Counted from the first letter of the stretch, positions 15,743 to 25,078 are shown. The stretch is 64,000 nt of DNA from an uncultured Aquimarina sp. (GCA_947489195.1 CANLCT010000011.1:1-64000), one strand, 5' to 3'. The notes: a model not told the origin generated them from the sequence alone. A program made the numbers and translations.

Positions 15743-18337
15743 ATGATAAAAAAGCTATCAATTTTATTTTTTTTGATTTTGAAATTTAGTTATGCCCAAC
15801 ATAACTTAAATACATATAATTATATTAATGTAGAACTAGAGTCCGTTTTAAATCAAATAGAAGAAGATTTTAGTATTAAATTTTCATATAATCCAGAGTG
15901 GATTAAGGGGGTAAAGGTAGATTTTTCTTTAGAAAAGCCTTCTTTAAGTGAAGTAATAGTGACATTAGAGCGTCAGTTACATTTTTTATTTAATAAACTA
16001 GATGATAGGTATTTTACATTAAAACCAATTAATAAATTATATGTTTGCGGCTATTTAAAAGAAAAAAATTTAACACCTTTTTCTGGAGCTACAGTAAGTA
16101 ACTTAAGCCGTAAAAAAATGGACATAACAACTAACGAAGGCTATTTTCAATTAAGCGATATCGATAAAAATGACACCATTGAAATTAGCTCATTTGGCTA
16201 TAAAACAAAAAGAATACCAGCTAAAAGTTTTTTTAAAAAGTGTGAGGATTTTTTTTTAGAAGAAAAATTTTATGCTTTAAATGAAGTGGTTGTTAAAGAG
16301 TACCTTTCTTCAAGTATTTCATTAAAAAATGGGGGGATAGTAGATTTTGATTTAAAGAAACCAGATATTCTAGCAGGTCAAGCTGAACCCGATATTTTGC
16401 AAACCGTTCAGGTGCTACCAGGAGTAGATAATACAACCGAAAATGCGGCCGATTTAATCATAAGAGGGAGTAGTCCCGATAAAAACTTGATTCTTTGGGA
16501 TGGCATAAAATTATATAATACAGATCATTTTTTTGGAACATTAACCAATTTAAATGCTTCATTGGTAAATAATGTGTCTATACATAAAAGTGGTGTGAGT
16601 GCTAAGTATGGCGATCGGGTTTCAGGAATTATTGATATTAGTTTAGATAAAGAAGTTCCTAAAAAAATAGAATCAAGTTTAGGGATAAATTTGCTAAATA
16701 GTGATTTTTTGTTAAAATTACCAATAACTAAAAGGTTGGGCTTTTTTATTTCTTCGCGAAGGTCATTTACTGATTTTTATAATTCCGAAATATTTGATAA
16801 TAATTTTAATCGGATTTTTCAAAATTCGAGAGTAAATATAACCAGACAAGTTTTTAGAATTGATCCAAGTTTTAAGAATGAACAGACTTTAATTTTTGAA
16901 GATCATTCTGCTAAATTAATTTATGATTTAAACGAAAAGCATAAATTTTCGGGTACGTTTCTTTTTACCAATAATAAATTCACAGATGAAGTAAGTTTTT
17001 TTGGAGAAGATGCCTTTGGTGGTTTTGGCACTACTTTTTTTGATATTTTAAAAATAAGTAATTTAGGCGCATCGTTTATTTATACAAGTCAATGGAATGA
17101 TAAATTGAATACAAATTTGGAAGTAAAATATTCTGATTATGATTTAGAATATTTGAGTTTTAATTTTGATCGAACTTTTGGGTTTCCATTTGATTTGGAA
17201 AGAAGTAATAAAATTAAAGAACTCACCTCTAATTTTAATATTAATTATAGTTTATCCAAATATTGGAATATCTTGTCGGGCTATGAACTATTAAATACGC
17301 GAGTAAAATCGAATTTAATTATTGGAATAATTCTGCCAGTTTTAGATTCAGATCAAAAAAACAAGCCTACACATTCTATTTACAATCAAATTAATTTTAA
17401 TAAAGTAGCCATTGCTAATGTAAATTTAGGAGTAAGGCTTACTAAGTTTGCTAATTTTGATCAAGTCAAATGGGAGCCTCGATTGAATATTGAAAAAAAA
17501 ACACATAAAAATTTTAGGGTAAGAGCTAGTGCCGAAATTAGGCACCAATCTATAAATAGAATAAAAATTTTATCAGGTTTTGATACAGGAGAAGAAAACG
17601 AAGTTTGGCTGCCTTCTATTCAAGATGCTATTCCCTTGTTAAAAACCAAACAAGTTTCTTTAGGAGCCGTGTTTGAAAAAAATAATTGGGTAGTAGATAT
17701 TGAAACTTATTATAAAAAATCAGAAGGGTTAATTACTTTTCCACCTATGTCTCACAATAGATTTAGTAATGTACCAGAAGAAGGAGAAGGCACCATAAAA
17801 GGGATTGATTTTCTTGTAAAGAAAAAAGTTAGAAATTATACTACTTGGCTTGGTTATACATATGCTACTAATAAAGAAAAGTTTGAAAATATTAATAACA
17901 ACAGAACATTTAATTCTAATAATGATATTAGACATTCTTTAACTTGGTCGCATTTTTTACAATGGAAAAAGTTTCAATTCTCTTTAGGTTGGAAGTATAG
18001 AACAGGGACTCCTTTTACTTTGATTAAAGAGTTGATTAGAGATCCACTCAAATCAAATAGTTTTGATATACTAAACGGAGAAAGAACACCAGATTATCAT
18101 CGTTTAGATTTTTCTGTTAATTATACAACTAGATTATCAAAAAGAGATCAACGAAAAAGTATGAAAATAGGTGTTGCGCTGCAAAATATATACAACCGTA
18201 AAAATATATTGAATACACAATTTTCAAGATTTATAGCTTCACCAGAATTAGAACTCGCTCTAAGTCCAGATCCGATAAGATTTGATACCGAATCATTAGG
18301 ATTTACACCTAATGTTTTTTTAAGATTTAATTTTTGA
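15743..18337 (+). CDS. TonB-dependent receptor with STN signalling domain
   Basis: This 864-residue outer-membrane receptor has a signal peptide (about 1-18). An STN domain (about 28-98, FSIKFSYNPEWIKG) signals to FecR, and a carboxypeptidase-regulatory-like beta-sandwich (about 105-175) follows. The plug (about 185-300, with QVLPGVDNTTENAADLIIRG and VSAKYGDRVSGIIDI) leads into a 22-strand barrel ending in the aromatic signature FLRFNF. No SusD partner is adjacent. It follows sigma/fecR (285-bp gap with a hairpin) and precedes the GH16 gene. The likely cargo is an oligosaccharide from the GH16 substrate (inference). It is paralogous to the receptor at 33025-35607. Confidence 0.93.
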   Translation: MIKKLSILFFLILKFSYAQHNLNTYNYINVELESVLNQIEEDFSIKFSYNPEWIKGVKVDFSLEKPSLSEVIVTLERQLHFLFNKLDDRYFTLKPINKLYVCGYLKEKNLTPFSGATVSNLSRKKMDITTNEGYFQLSDIDKNDTIEISSFGYKTKRIPAKSFFKKCEDFFLEEKFYALNEVVVKEYLSSSISLKNGGIVDFDLKKPDILAGQAEPDILQTVQVLPGVDNTTENAADLIIRGSSPDKNLILWDGIKLYNTDHFFGTLTNLNASLVNNVSIHKSGVSAKYGDRVSGIIDISLDKEVPKKIESSLGINLLNSDFLLKLPITKRLGFFISSRRSFTDFYNSEIFDNNFNRIFQNSRVNITRQVFRIDPSFKNEQTLIFEDHSAKLIYDLNEKHKFSGTFLFTNNKFTDEVSFFGEDAFGGFGTTFFDILKISNLGASFIYTSQWNDKLNTNLEVKYSDYDLEYLSFNFDRTFGFPFDLERSNKIKELTSNFNINYSLSKYWNILSGYELLNTRVKSNLIIGIILPVLDSDQKNKPTHSIYNQINFNKVAIANVNLGVRLTKFANFDQVKWEPRLNIEKKTHKNFRVRASAEIRHQSINRIKILSGFDTGEENEVWLPSIQDAIPLLKTKQVSLGAVFEKNNWVVDIETYYKKSEGLITFPPMSHNRFSNVPEEGEGTIKGIDFLVKKKVRNYTTWLGYTYATNKEKFENINNNRTFNSNNDIRHSLTWSHFLQWKKFQFSLGWKYRTGTPFTLIKELIRDPLKSNSFDILNGERTPDYHRLDFSVNYTTRLSKRDQRKSMKIGVALQNIYNRKNILNTQFSRFIASPELELALSPDPIRFDTESLGFTPNVFLRFNF

Positions 18338-18593
18338 TGATTAAATAGTTCTATATTAAAGGTAGTAAACAAGTATATTCATATTAATATGCTAAAAATT
18401 GATGCATAATTGATAAAATAATTATATAAATTAAAAAGAATTATTTGTAAAAATAGGATCTTGTTATTAAAATAATAATTATGCAGAATTAGTGTTTTTT
18501 TTAAGTGCAATAAGCCAATCTATAAGGGTTCTAAACGTTACTATATGTGTACTTTATAGCTTGATAATTATAAAAAACTAAAACTAAACACTA

Positions 18594-19730
18594 ATGAAAA
18601 TTAATTTAAATTTTTTTACTGCACTACTATTAGTATTTGCATTACATGGAATTATAGCACAACCTATACCCCCAAATGGTATGAAATGGGAAGTGGTACC
18701 GGCAATGACAGATGAGTTTAACGGTAACTTTGACGATAATAAGTGGGAGAAAATATTATGGGACTACCCAAATACACCAACAAAAATGATTGCCCAAAAT
18801 TCGGGTGTATCAGATGGTTATTTGTGGATTAAGGCAACGGCTGGACCAGATCCGTTATGGTTTCAAAGTTCAAGAGTATATTCTAAAGCAGCAATTAAAT
18901 ATCCGATGTATACAGAGTGTAGTGTTAAAACGGCACACATTTCTGCTTATAATACATTTTGGTTGAATAATGGAGACATTAATAATAGAGATGAAATTGA
19001 TGTTATTGAAAATAACTCTAGACCAAGTTGTGGATGCCAACCAAATTTTCCATGGCAAATGAATTCTCAATATTTTCAAGTTCGAGGAGGTGAGGCCAAT
19101 ACTATAAGAAATAAAGGAGATTATGATAATAGATGGTTGTCAAATGCTAATCCTAAAAAGGGAATCCCTTGGAACGAAACTTTTCATACTGTAGGTGTTT
19201 GGTGGAAAGATGAAAGAAACATAACATTTTATTTAGATGGTGAAGAGGCAGGAAGTGTTGTTGTAGGGCAACACAATAATGGACAGTTTTTTGAAGATCG
19301 CATTTTTACATTAGAACAAGAGCTTATTTGGGATTTATGGACTGATAATGAGAACTTTTTAGGAGGAGAGGCAGTAAGATCTCATTTAACAGATTCTAAC
19401 AAAGACAAAGTTAATACAATGCGTGTGGATTGGGTACATACGTTTAAATTAGTCGAAGATTCAACATTAAGTACTTTTGATGTTATTAATCCCGAGGAGT
19501 TAGCCACGGTTTTCCCTAACCCTACAGCCGATGAATTGAATATATATTTAGTGGATTTAAAGGATAAAGCTACTGTTAGTGTGTATGACAATAGTGGAAG
19601 TTTAGTAAAAACTGATCAATTAGAAAAGGACAAAGATCAAATTTCATTAAGTGAATTATCAAATGGTATTTATTATTTGAAGATTAAAAATGGTAATTCT
19701 GAAAGTTATAAATCTGTTGTAAAGCAATAG
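18594..19730 (+). CDS. Secreted GH16 beta-agarase/porphyranase-like endo-galactanase
   Basis: The 378-residue protein has a signal peptide (1-22), a GH16 jelly roll (about 30-285) and a type A T9SS sorting domain (306-378, VFPNPTADELNIYL). The catalytic signature EIDVIE is at 134-139, with E134 as nucleophile, D136 as helper and E139 as acid/base. The entry motif MTDEFNG and the segments IENNSRP and WQMNSQYF resemble marine beta-agarases and porphyranases; the typical MNTHYF is MNSQYF here. It should cut an agar-type galactan outside the cell. Subfamily and exact substrate need phylogeny. It follows the STN-type receptor. Confidence 0.88.
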   Translation: MKINLNFFTALLLVFALHGIIAQPIPPNGMKWEVVPAMTDEFNGNFDDNKWEKILWDYPNTPTKMIAQNSGVSDGYLWIKATAGPDPLWFQSSRVYSKAAIKYPMYTECSVKTAHISAYNTFWLNNGDINNRDEIDVIENNSRPSCGCQPNFPWQMNSQYFQVRGGEANTIRNKGDYDNRWLSNANPKKGIPWNETFHTVGVWWKDERNITFYLDGEEAGSVVVGQHNNGQFFEDRIFTLEQELIWDLWTDNENFLGGEAVRSHLTDSNKDKVNTMRVDWVHTFKLVEDSTLSTFDVINPEELATVFPNPTADELNIYLVDLKDKATVSVYDNSGSLVKTDQLEKDKDQISLSELSNGIYYLKIKNGNSESYKSVVKQ

Positions 19731-19813
19731 TTGAATGATAGAAAATTATTTTTATGCTCATTTTATTTTTTTAGAAGTAATGGCATAAAGCTTGTAAATT
19801 TAATTACAAACAG

Positions 19814-19854
19814 AAAAAAGGGAATCAAAACTAATAATTTTGATTCCCTTTTTT
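19814..19854 (+). terminator. Terminator downstream of the GH16 gene
   Basis: A near-perfect hairpin with 17-bp arms (19814-19830 and 19838-19854) contains the core GGGAATC / GATTCCC and is followed by Ts. It is placed between the GH16 gene and the oppositely oriented tRNA-His. Confidence 0.9.
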
Positions 19855-19914
19855 TGTTTTTCAATGTTTTTTTGAAGAAAAAGCGTAGACATTATCCTTC
19901 ATATTTGTATAAAA

Positions 19915-19941
19915 AAAACCTCCTGTTCAACAAGAGGTTTT
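19915..19941 (-). terminator. Terminator of tRNA-His
   Basis: The hairpin AAACCTCCTGTT / AACAAGAGGTTT (one mismatch) lies 12 bp beyond the tRNA 3' end on the minus strand and is followed there by eight Ts (complement of 19911-19918). Confidence 0.75.
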
Positions 19942-19953
19942 AAAAAAAAATAG

Positions 19954-20028
19954 GGTGGAAGACGGGATTCGAACCCGCGACCCTTGGTACCACAAACCAA
20001 TGCTCTAACCAACTGAGCTACAACCACC
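19954..20028 (-). tRNA. tRNA-His (anticodon GTG)
   Basis: The cloverleaf reads from GGTGGTTGTAGCTCAG, including the extra 5' G(-1) specific to tRNA-His opposite C73. The anticodon GTG is at 19993-19991 in the loop TTGTGGT, and the T arm is GCGGG-TTCGAAT-CCCGT. CCA is not encoded. In the acceptor stem, positions 5-68 and 6-67 are two adjacent U-U oppositions, whereas the rest of the stem pairs normally. Confidence 0.95.
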
Positions 20029-20089
20029 ATTTAATTCGGGTGCAAAGATACTTACTCTTTGTATATCTACAAAACAAAAAGTAACTTTT

Positions 20090-20812
20090 TTAAATTAAAT
20101 CTGTAATAGAATCAACAGCCACGTAGCGTTCGGTAGTGTATCCTTCGGCATAATCCACTCCAATTAAGCGTCCTAGGTTTCTAGCACGGTAAATTACACT
20201 GTCGTAAAAATTTTTATTGGAAATAGGTGTTTGTGGCTCGTTTGGATTGCTCTTGTCATTAAAAAATTGAGTTTTATAAGCACGTACTGATTCCATTTTT
20301 ATATCATTAAAACCCGTAATATCTACGACAAAGTCTGGCTCAATTTCTTTCCACTGTATGTAATGATACACATGCTTAGGTCTCCACTCTTTTTGATTAA
20401 CTCCATTAAGTTTAGTTTCAATTCTGCGTAAGCCAGACAAAAAACAAGCATCGGAGGTGAGTTTACTTCCTTTTCCATGGTCAATATGTCGATCATCAAT
20501 GGCATTGCATAGCACAATTTCTGGTTGAAATTTGCGTATTATTTTTATAATTTCTTTTTGATGGTATTCATCATTTATAAAAAAGCCATCTCTAAAACCA
20601 AGATTTTCGCGTATATGTAAGCCTAAAATTTTTGAAGATTCAGCAGCCTCCAGGTCTCTAATTTCTGCAGAACCCCTAGAACCTAATTCACCTCGAGTTA
20701 GGTCTAATACGCCAACTTTTTTGCCCGCAGCAATTTCCTTAGCTAAGGTGCCTGCACAACTCAATTCAATATCATCGGGGTGTGCTCCAACAGCTAAAAT
20801 GTCTAATTTCAT
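20090..20812 (-). CDS. bshB1: Bacillithiol biosynthesis deacetylase BshB1
   Basis: The 240-residue LmbE/PIG-L-family zinc deacetylase removes acetate from GlcNAc-malate in bacillithiol synthesis, the low-molecular-weight thiol of many Bacteroidota. The zinc/catalytic motif AHPDD is at residues 9-13, and the later ligand histidine is in DDRHIDHGKGS. The BshB1-specific features DLTRGELGSRG and YRARNLGRLIGVDYAEGY are present. Only 10 bp separates it from the upstream hybrid kinase on the same strand, so they may share a transcript. Confidence 0.93.
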   Translation of the reverse strand: MKLDILAVGAHPDDIELSCAGTLAKEIAAGKKVGVLDLTRGELGSRGSAEIRDLEAAESSKILGLHIRENLGFRDGFFINDEYHQKEIIKIIRKFQPEIVLCNAIDDRHIDHGKGSKLTSDACFLSGLRRIETKLNGVNQKEWRPKHVYHYIQWKEIEPDFVVDITGFNDIKMESVRAYKTQFFNDKSNPNEPQTPISNKNFYDSVIYRARNLGRLIGVDYAEGYTTERYVAVDSITDLI

Positions 20813-20822
20813 GATTTTTTTA

Positions 20823-23066
20823 TTAACTAGCTATACTAGGTTTTTTAATGTTTTTTATAATAGTTTGGTAGAAGTTGTGCGTATCGTATGGTTTAACTAT
20901 AAGATCATTCATTCCTGCAGCAAAAGCTTCATCGATCATTTCTTTTTCTTCTACGGCAGTAAGTGCTATAATTGGAGTGTGTACATCAAATTTTCGAATA
21001 TTTTGAGTAGCTTCTAAGCCTCCCATACCTGGCATATTTACGTCCATGAGTATTAAGTCGTATTTATGTTCTTTTGCTTTCTCAATGGCTTGTATGCCGT
21101 TATCGCATATAGTGGTAGTGTATCCTTTTTTGTCGAGGATATTTTTAGTAACAATTTGGTTTATTTTATTGTCATCAACAATAAGAATATCGAGTTTAGT
21201 AGTGGTACCGATTTCAATATATTTATCATCGGCAGTATTTTCGTTGTCTAACTGTTTTTGCTCTGTGCGTTTGATTGGTATTATAAATTTAAATTCGGCA
21301 CCTTTTTCAACTTCACTTTCAACAGTGATTTCACTATTATAAATATCAATTAATTTTTTTACAATTGATAAGCCTAAACCAGTTCCTTGATATTCTGAAT
21401 TTGTGTTTTTAACTTGTTCAAAGTTTTCAAAAATAGTTTTCTGTTTATCTTTTGGTATACCTATACCGTCATCTTTAATTACAAAGCGTAAATCATATAA
21501 ATCAGGTGTTTCTTTTGCTTTTTGTATTTTAATCCAAACATTACCATTCGAGGTAAATTTCAAGGAGTTTCCTACAAGGTTTATGATAATTTGTGAGAGC
21601 CTAACAGAATCTCCCACAATAATTTCATCAATAAAAGGGTCAATCTCAACATGTACTTTATTGTTGTTCTTATGGCGTTTGTTATGTAGGGATTTTACAA
21701 TACTATCAATCAATATTTTTAAATTAAAAGGAGCATCTTCAACAACAATTTCTTTGGTTTCAATTTTACTTAATTGCAATACATCATTTATTAGGGCAAG
21801 TAAATAATCGCCAGAAAATTTTAATGAATCTAGATATTCTTTTCTACTCTCGCTATCAGGGTTTTCTCGTAATAACTGAGTTAATCCAATAACCCCATAT
21901 AAGGGAGTTCTAAGTTCATGACTAACAGTGGAAACAAATTGAGATTTAAGTCGAGAAACCTGTTCGGCAGTTTCTTTAGCTTCTAGTAATTCTTGATTTT
22001 TTTCAAGTAAATTATTGTTAAGTTTTTTTCGTACATAATTGTTTCTAATTGAGCTTATTAGAAAGGCTAAACTGATGATTAACACAGCACTTCCTAAAAA
22101 AATACTAGTTTTCCATTGTGTTAATTGAGTTTCTTTTTCGCGAATATCACCTTTTATTTGTTCTAAATTTAGTTTGTAATTATCCACTTCAAATTTGGCA
22201 TTGGCAATGGTAACTTCTTTGAGTTTTTCTCTGCTTAATTTTTGTTTTTCTAATTGTTCGTATTTTTGTAAGTCATGGTAGGCATCTTGAAAATTACCCT
22301 TCTCAAAATTTATTAATGAGCTTATTTTATAAATTTCACTGAATTCATTATTCTGATCTTTTTTTAAGCCTTCATAAGTAATGTTTTCTAAAAAATTATC
22401 TGCTTCCGAATATTCTCCATTTTGGATGTAATAATAGGCCCATAAATAATTTAAACGGACGCTTTCATTAGGGCTGACCTGGTAAGAGCTATATTGAGTG
22501 GACTTGTCCAAGTAGGGGGTAACTAGGCTATCAGCAATTTTATTTAATAGATAAAGTTGAGCAATTTTATTATTTGCAGTTAATATTTCAATAGAATCAT
22601 TTGTTAGCGTTGCGTATTTATCAATTTTTTTATAATAGTTTATACTTTCTTCAATAGGTCTTTTTTGCAAGCTAGTAAGTTCGGCTAAGCTGTAATATAC
22701 ATTGTGAACTAATTCAAAGTTTGAAGAAAGACGTGCATGAATTACTGCTTTTGTATAATTTTCAAAAGCCTTATTTAATTCACCATTAACTTTATAGCTA
22801 TACCCTATAATGTCATAAATTTTGGCTAATGCAGCAGAGTCGTCATAATACATGGCAACTACTTTAGCATCTTGGGCCAATTCCATAGCTTGATAGTATT
22901 CATTATTTTTTTGAAGATTTGCAGCTTTCAAGATGCTTTCATTCAATTCCTGAATGGACATAGTAGGTTCTGTAGTCTCTTTGTTTTGATCTTCGTTAGC
23001 ATAAATAAAAAAAGACAAAAAGACTGATAATAAAACACTTAAAGCTTTTTTTATAGATCTATTCAA
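20823..23066 (-). CDS. TPR-sensor hybrid histidine kinase with receiver domain
   Basis: The 747-residue protein has a signal peptide (1-23). A periplasmic helical TPR-like sensor follows (about 40-300), then one TM helix (about 318-340) and a coiled coil (345-375). The HisKA domain carries the phospho-His H383 in VSHELRTP. The HATPase domain spans about 485-600 (NLVGNSLKFTSNG, DDGIGIP, GTGLGLSIVKK). The C-terminal receiver (about 625-740) has acceptor D675 in LMDVNMPG and the conserved K725. There is no DNA-binding domain, so output must go to another protein. The signal is unknown. It lies upstream of bshB1 by 10 bp. Confidence 0.93.
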   Translation of the reverse strand: MNRSIKKALSVLLSVFLSFFIYANEDQNKETTEPTMSIQELNESILKAANLQKNNEYYQAMELAQDAKVVAMYYDDSAALAKIYDIIGYSYKVNGELNKAFENYTKAVIHARLSSNFELVHNVYYSLAELTSLQKRPIEESINYYKKIDKYATLTNDSIEILTANNKIAQLYLLNKIADSLVTPYLDKSTQYSSYQVSPNESVRLNYLWAYYYIQNGEYSEADNFLENITYEGLKKDQNNEFSEIYKISSLINFEKGNFQDAYHDLQKYEQLEKQKLSREKLKEVTIANAKFEVDNYKLNLEQIKGDIREKETQLTQWKTSIFLGSAVLIISLAFLISSIRNNYVRKKLNNNLLEKNQELLEAKETAEQVSRLKSQFVSTVSHELRTPLYGVIGLTQLLRENPDSESRKEYLDSLKFSGDYLLALINDVLQLSKIETKEIVVEDAPFNLKILIDSIVKSLHNKRHKNNNKVHVEIDPFIDEIIVGDSVRLSQIIINLVGNSLKFTSNGNVWIKIQKAKETPDLYDLRFVIKDDGIGIPKDKQKTIFENFEQVKNTNSEYQGTGLGLSIVKKLIDIYNSEITVESEVEKGAEFKFIIPIKRTEQKQLDNENTADDKYIEIGTTTKLDILIVDDNKINQIVTKNILDKKGYTTTICDNGIQAIEKAKEHKYDLILMDVNMPGMGGLEATQNIRKFDVHTPIIALTAVEEKEMIDEAFAAGMNDLIVKPYDTHNFYQTIIKNIKKPSIAS

Positions 23067-23153
23067 TATTTTGGGTATATTAATGATAATTAAAACTTAT
23101 GGGTTTATAGCAATTTTGAATTCAAAATACGATTTTTGAACCAATCTTCGGTT

Positions 23154-23161
23154 TATATTTG
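23154..23161 (+). promoter_or_regulatory. -7 promoter element of the peroxiredoxin gene (TATATTTG)
   Basis: TATATTTG matches TAnnTTTG and lies 41 bp before the peroxiredoxin ATG. A TTG at 23136-23138 could be the -33 element, with a 15-bp spacer that is slightly short. Confidence 0.5.
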
Positions 23162-23202
23162 CCAAAGAAAGTTAAATAATCATACATTTAAAAATTAAAA
23201 AT

Positions 23203-23841
23203 ATGGCATTTGTAGGAAAACAATTCCCAAATTTAGACGTTGACGCAATGAACGATATGGGTGACACGTTCAAAATTAACGTACTTGAAGAGGCTAAAAA
23301 TAAAGGTAAAAAAGTACTTTTATTTTGGTATCCAAAAGACTTTACATTTGTTTGTCCAACAGAATTACACGCTTTTCAAGAAGCTTTAGGAGAGTTTGAA
23401 AAAAGAAATACTTTAGTAATTGGAGCATCATGCGATACACCTGAAGTGCACTTTGCTTGGTTAAATACAGCAAAAGATAACGGAGGTATTGAAGGGGTTA
23501 CTTATCCAATATTAGCAGATAGTAATCGTAATTTATCTAGTCAATTAGGTATTTTAGATGTAACTAATGAGCGTTATAATGAAGAAACAGGAACGGTTTT
23601 AGTTGATGGAGATAATGTAACTTACAGAGCAACTTATTTAATTGACGAAGAAGGTACTGTATTTCATGAAGGTGTAAACCATATGCCTGTAGGGCGTAAT
23701 GTGGCTGAATTTTTGCGTTTAATTGATGCTTATGCTCACGTACAAAAACACGGCGAGGTTTGTCCAGCAAACTGGGAAGAAGGTAAAGAAGCAATGTCGC
23801 CTAACGCAAAGGGAACTGCTGAATATTTAGCTTCACACTAA
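23203..23841 (+). CDS. Typical 2-Cys peroxiredoxin (AhpC/TSA family)
   Basis: The 212-residue thiol peroxidase reduces hydrogen peroxide and organic peroxides. The peroxidatic Cys is C51 in FTFVCPTELHAF and the resolving Cys is C187 in GEVCPANW, which gives a decameric 2-Cys arrangement. The C-terminal extension is short. The next gene is a small thioredoxin that could recycle it. A perfect 11-bp-arm hairpin lies between the two genes. Confidence 0.95.
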   Translation: MAFVGKQFPNLDVDAMNDMGDTFKINVLEEAKNKGKKVLLFWYPKDFTFVCPTELHAFQEALGEFEKRNTLVIGASCDTPEVHFAWLNTAKDNGGIEGVTYPILADSNRNLSSQLGILDVTNERYNEETGTVLVDGDNVTYRATYLIDEEGTVFHEGVNHMPVGRNVAEFLRLIDAYAHVQKHGEVCPANWEEGKEAMSPNAKGTAEYLASH

Positions 23842-23867
23842 ATATAATTAAGTATTTGAAACTACTA

Positions 23868-23895
23868 TCTCGTTCCGATTCGTTTCGGAACGAGA
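23868..23895 (+). other. GC-richer hairpin between peroxiredoxin and thioredoxin genes
   Basis: Arms TCTCGTTCCGA (23868-23878) and TCGGAACGAGA (23885-23895) are perfectly complementary around a 6-base loop. No T-run follows, so it is not a classical terminator. It could be an mRNA-stability or processing element that sets different levels for the two genes (inference). Confidence 0.6.
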
Positions 23896-23990
23896 AACTA
23901 AATTTACTTTGATTCAATTGATCAATTGTAAAATTATAGCCATTTATAAGCTTGGATGGTACTAATTTATTATTCCCAAAAAAATAAAAT

Positions 23991-24305
23991 ATGTTACAAG
24001 AATTAAATAGCGATAATTTAAACGAAATTGTAGCTGATAATGATACTGTTTTAGTGCAATATTCGGCAACATGGTGTGGTAATTGTCGTATAATGAAACC
24101 TAAATTTAAAAAACTTTCGACAGAACACGGTGAGGTGCCTTTTGTGATTGTTGATGCTGAAAAGTTTCCTGAATCAAGAAAATTAGCTAACGTAGATAAT
24201 TTGCCAACGTTTGCAGCTTTTAAGAAAGGAACTTTTTTAAGTCAAGTACAAACAAATAAATTTGAATCATTAAAGGAATTAGTTGATGAAGCTACCAATA
24301 ATTAA
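23991..24305 (+). CDS. Thioredoxin-family protein (active site CGNC)
   Basis: The 104-residue single thioredoxin domain has the redox motif WCGNC at residues 28-32 (C29 and C32) instead of the usual WCGPC. It also has the cis-Pro region DNLPTFAAFKKG. It probably reduces the adjacent peroxiredoxin. There is no signal peptide, so it is cytosolic. Its stop overlaps the start of the next small gene by 20 bp, which indicates translational coupling. Confidence 0.9.
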   Translation: MLQELNSDNLNEIVADNDTVLVQYSATWCGNCRIMKPKFKKLSTEHGEVPFVIVDAEKFPESRKLANVDNLPTFAAFKKGTFLSQVQTNKFESLKELVDEATNN

Positions 24306-24543
24306 ACACCTAACTTCATTTATTGAAGAAAACGACGAAGACTTTGTTGTTGAAACTATAGAAACTTTAGAAAGCTTAACGGAAGTGTCATCTTTGAAAG
24401 ATCAAGAATTAGATGTTATCGGAGAGTTGATCTCAAATATGTATGGAGCACTTGAGGTAAAAAAAATGATCAATGAAGGTGTTTCGCAAAAAGAAGCCTT
24501 AAATACTTTTATGCAACGTGTATTGGGGGCTATTGATAAGTAA
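24286..24543 (+). CDS. Small conserved DUF6952-like protein
   Basis: The 85-residue, mostly helical acidic protein (MKLPIIKHLTSFIEENDED and so on, ending FMQRVLGAIDK) resembles the DUF6952 family of flavobacteria. Its function is unknown. The ATG at 24286 is used; the TTG just before it (24283) is not needed. It overlaps the thioredoxin gene by 20 bp. The recurring order peroxiredoxin-thioredoxin-this gene suggests a role in the same redox pathway (inference). Confidence 0.8.
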   Translation: MKLPIIKHLTSFIEENDEDFVVETIETLESLTEVSSLKDQELDVIGELISNMYGALEVKKMINEGVSQKEALNTFMQRVLGAIDK

Positions 24544-24611
24544 ATTTGAAAAAATTATTTTTGTCCCCTAAAGTTTGAAAAAAATCGAACTATAAATTCT
24601 AATTTTTAAAT

Positions 24612-24905
24612 ATGAGTAAAGAAACCAATTCTGATGAATTTTATGCTAAGCTAAAAGATCAATTGATTCAAACAAGCTTATGGCCAAATGTTTACTTATA
24701 TAAATTTATTATTCCTGTTGAACCAGATCAATCAAAAGAGTTGTTAGCTATTTTTGATAATCAAGGAGCTGTTATTTCTTCAAAAAAATCAAAAACAGGG
24801 AAGTATCAGAGTTATTCCATAAAAATAAAGCTTAAAAATCCTGATGCTGTTATTGGTAAATATAAAGAGGTAACCAAAAAAATAAAAGGAGTAATATCAT
24901 TATAA
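24612..24905 (+). CDS. DUF493-family protein
   Basis: The 97-residue protein is related to YbeD/DUF493 and has a ferredoxin-like fold. The family features are KLKDQLIQTSLWPNVYLYKFI, a central serine/lysine-rich strand (SSKKSKTGKYQSYSIKIKL) and a C-terminal helix with VIGKYKEVTKKIKGV. The function is unclear, although E. coli YbeD is tied to lipoylation genes by neighbourhood. It stands alone here. Confidence 0.8.
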   Translation: MSKETNSDEFYAKLKDQLIQTSLWPNVYLYKFIIPVEPDQSKELLAIFDNQGAVISSKKSKTGKYQSYSIKIKLKNPDAVIGKYKEVTKKIKGVISL

Positions 24906-25078
24906 ATGATTATAATTTTTTTGATAATGGTCTCTTTTATGCCTAAAATATCGATGTAATCATTTTTGTTATATATTGGTGTAATTCATATTTTTTTTAC
25001 TATTTTGCACATTGAAAATAGAGATGCTTACTATAGTTTCTTCGATAAACAAGCATAACTCACTTCACACATAAGTAT

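Noticed and set aside
19731..19943. Small gene after the GH16 stop
   Set aside because: The frame runs through the terminator hairpin at 19814-19854 and the tRNA terminator; no plausible product.
20721..21807. Several plus-strand open frames opposite bshB1 and the hybrid kinase
   Set aside because: They are antisense shadows of a gene with unbroken conserved kinase domains.
24283..24286. TTG start of the DUF6952-like gene
   Set aside because: An ATG follows directly at 24286 and gives the family's usual N-terminus MKLP.
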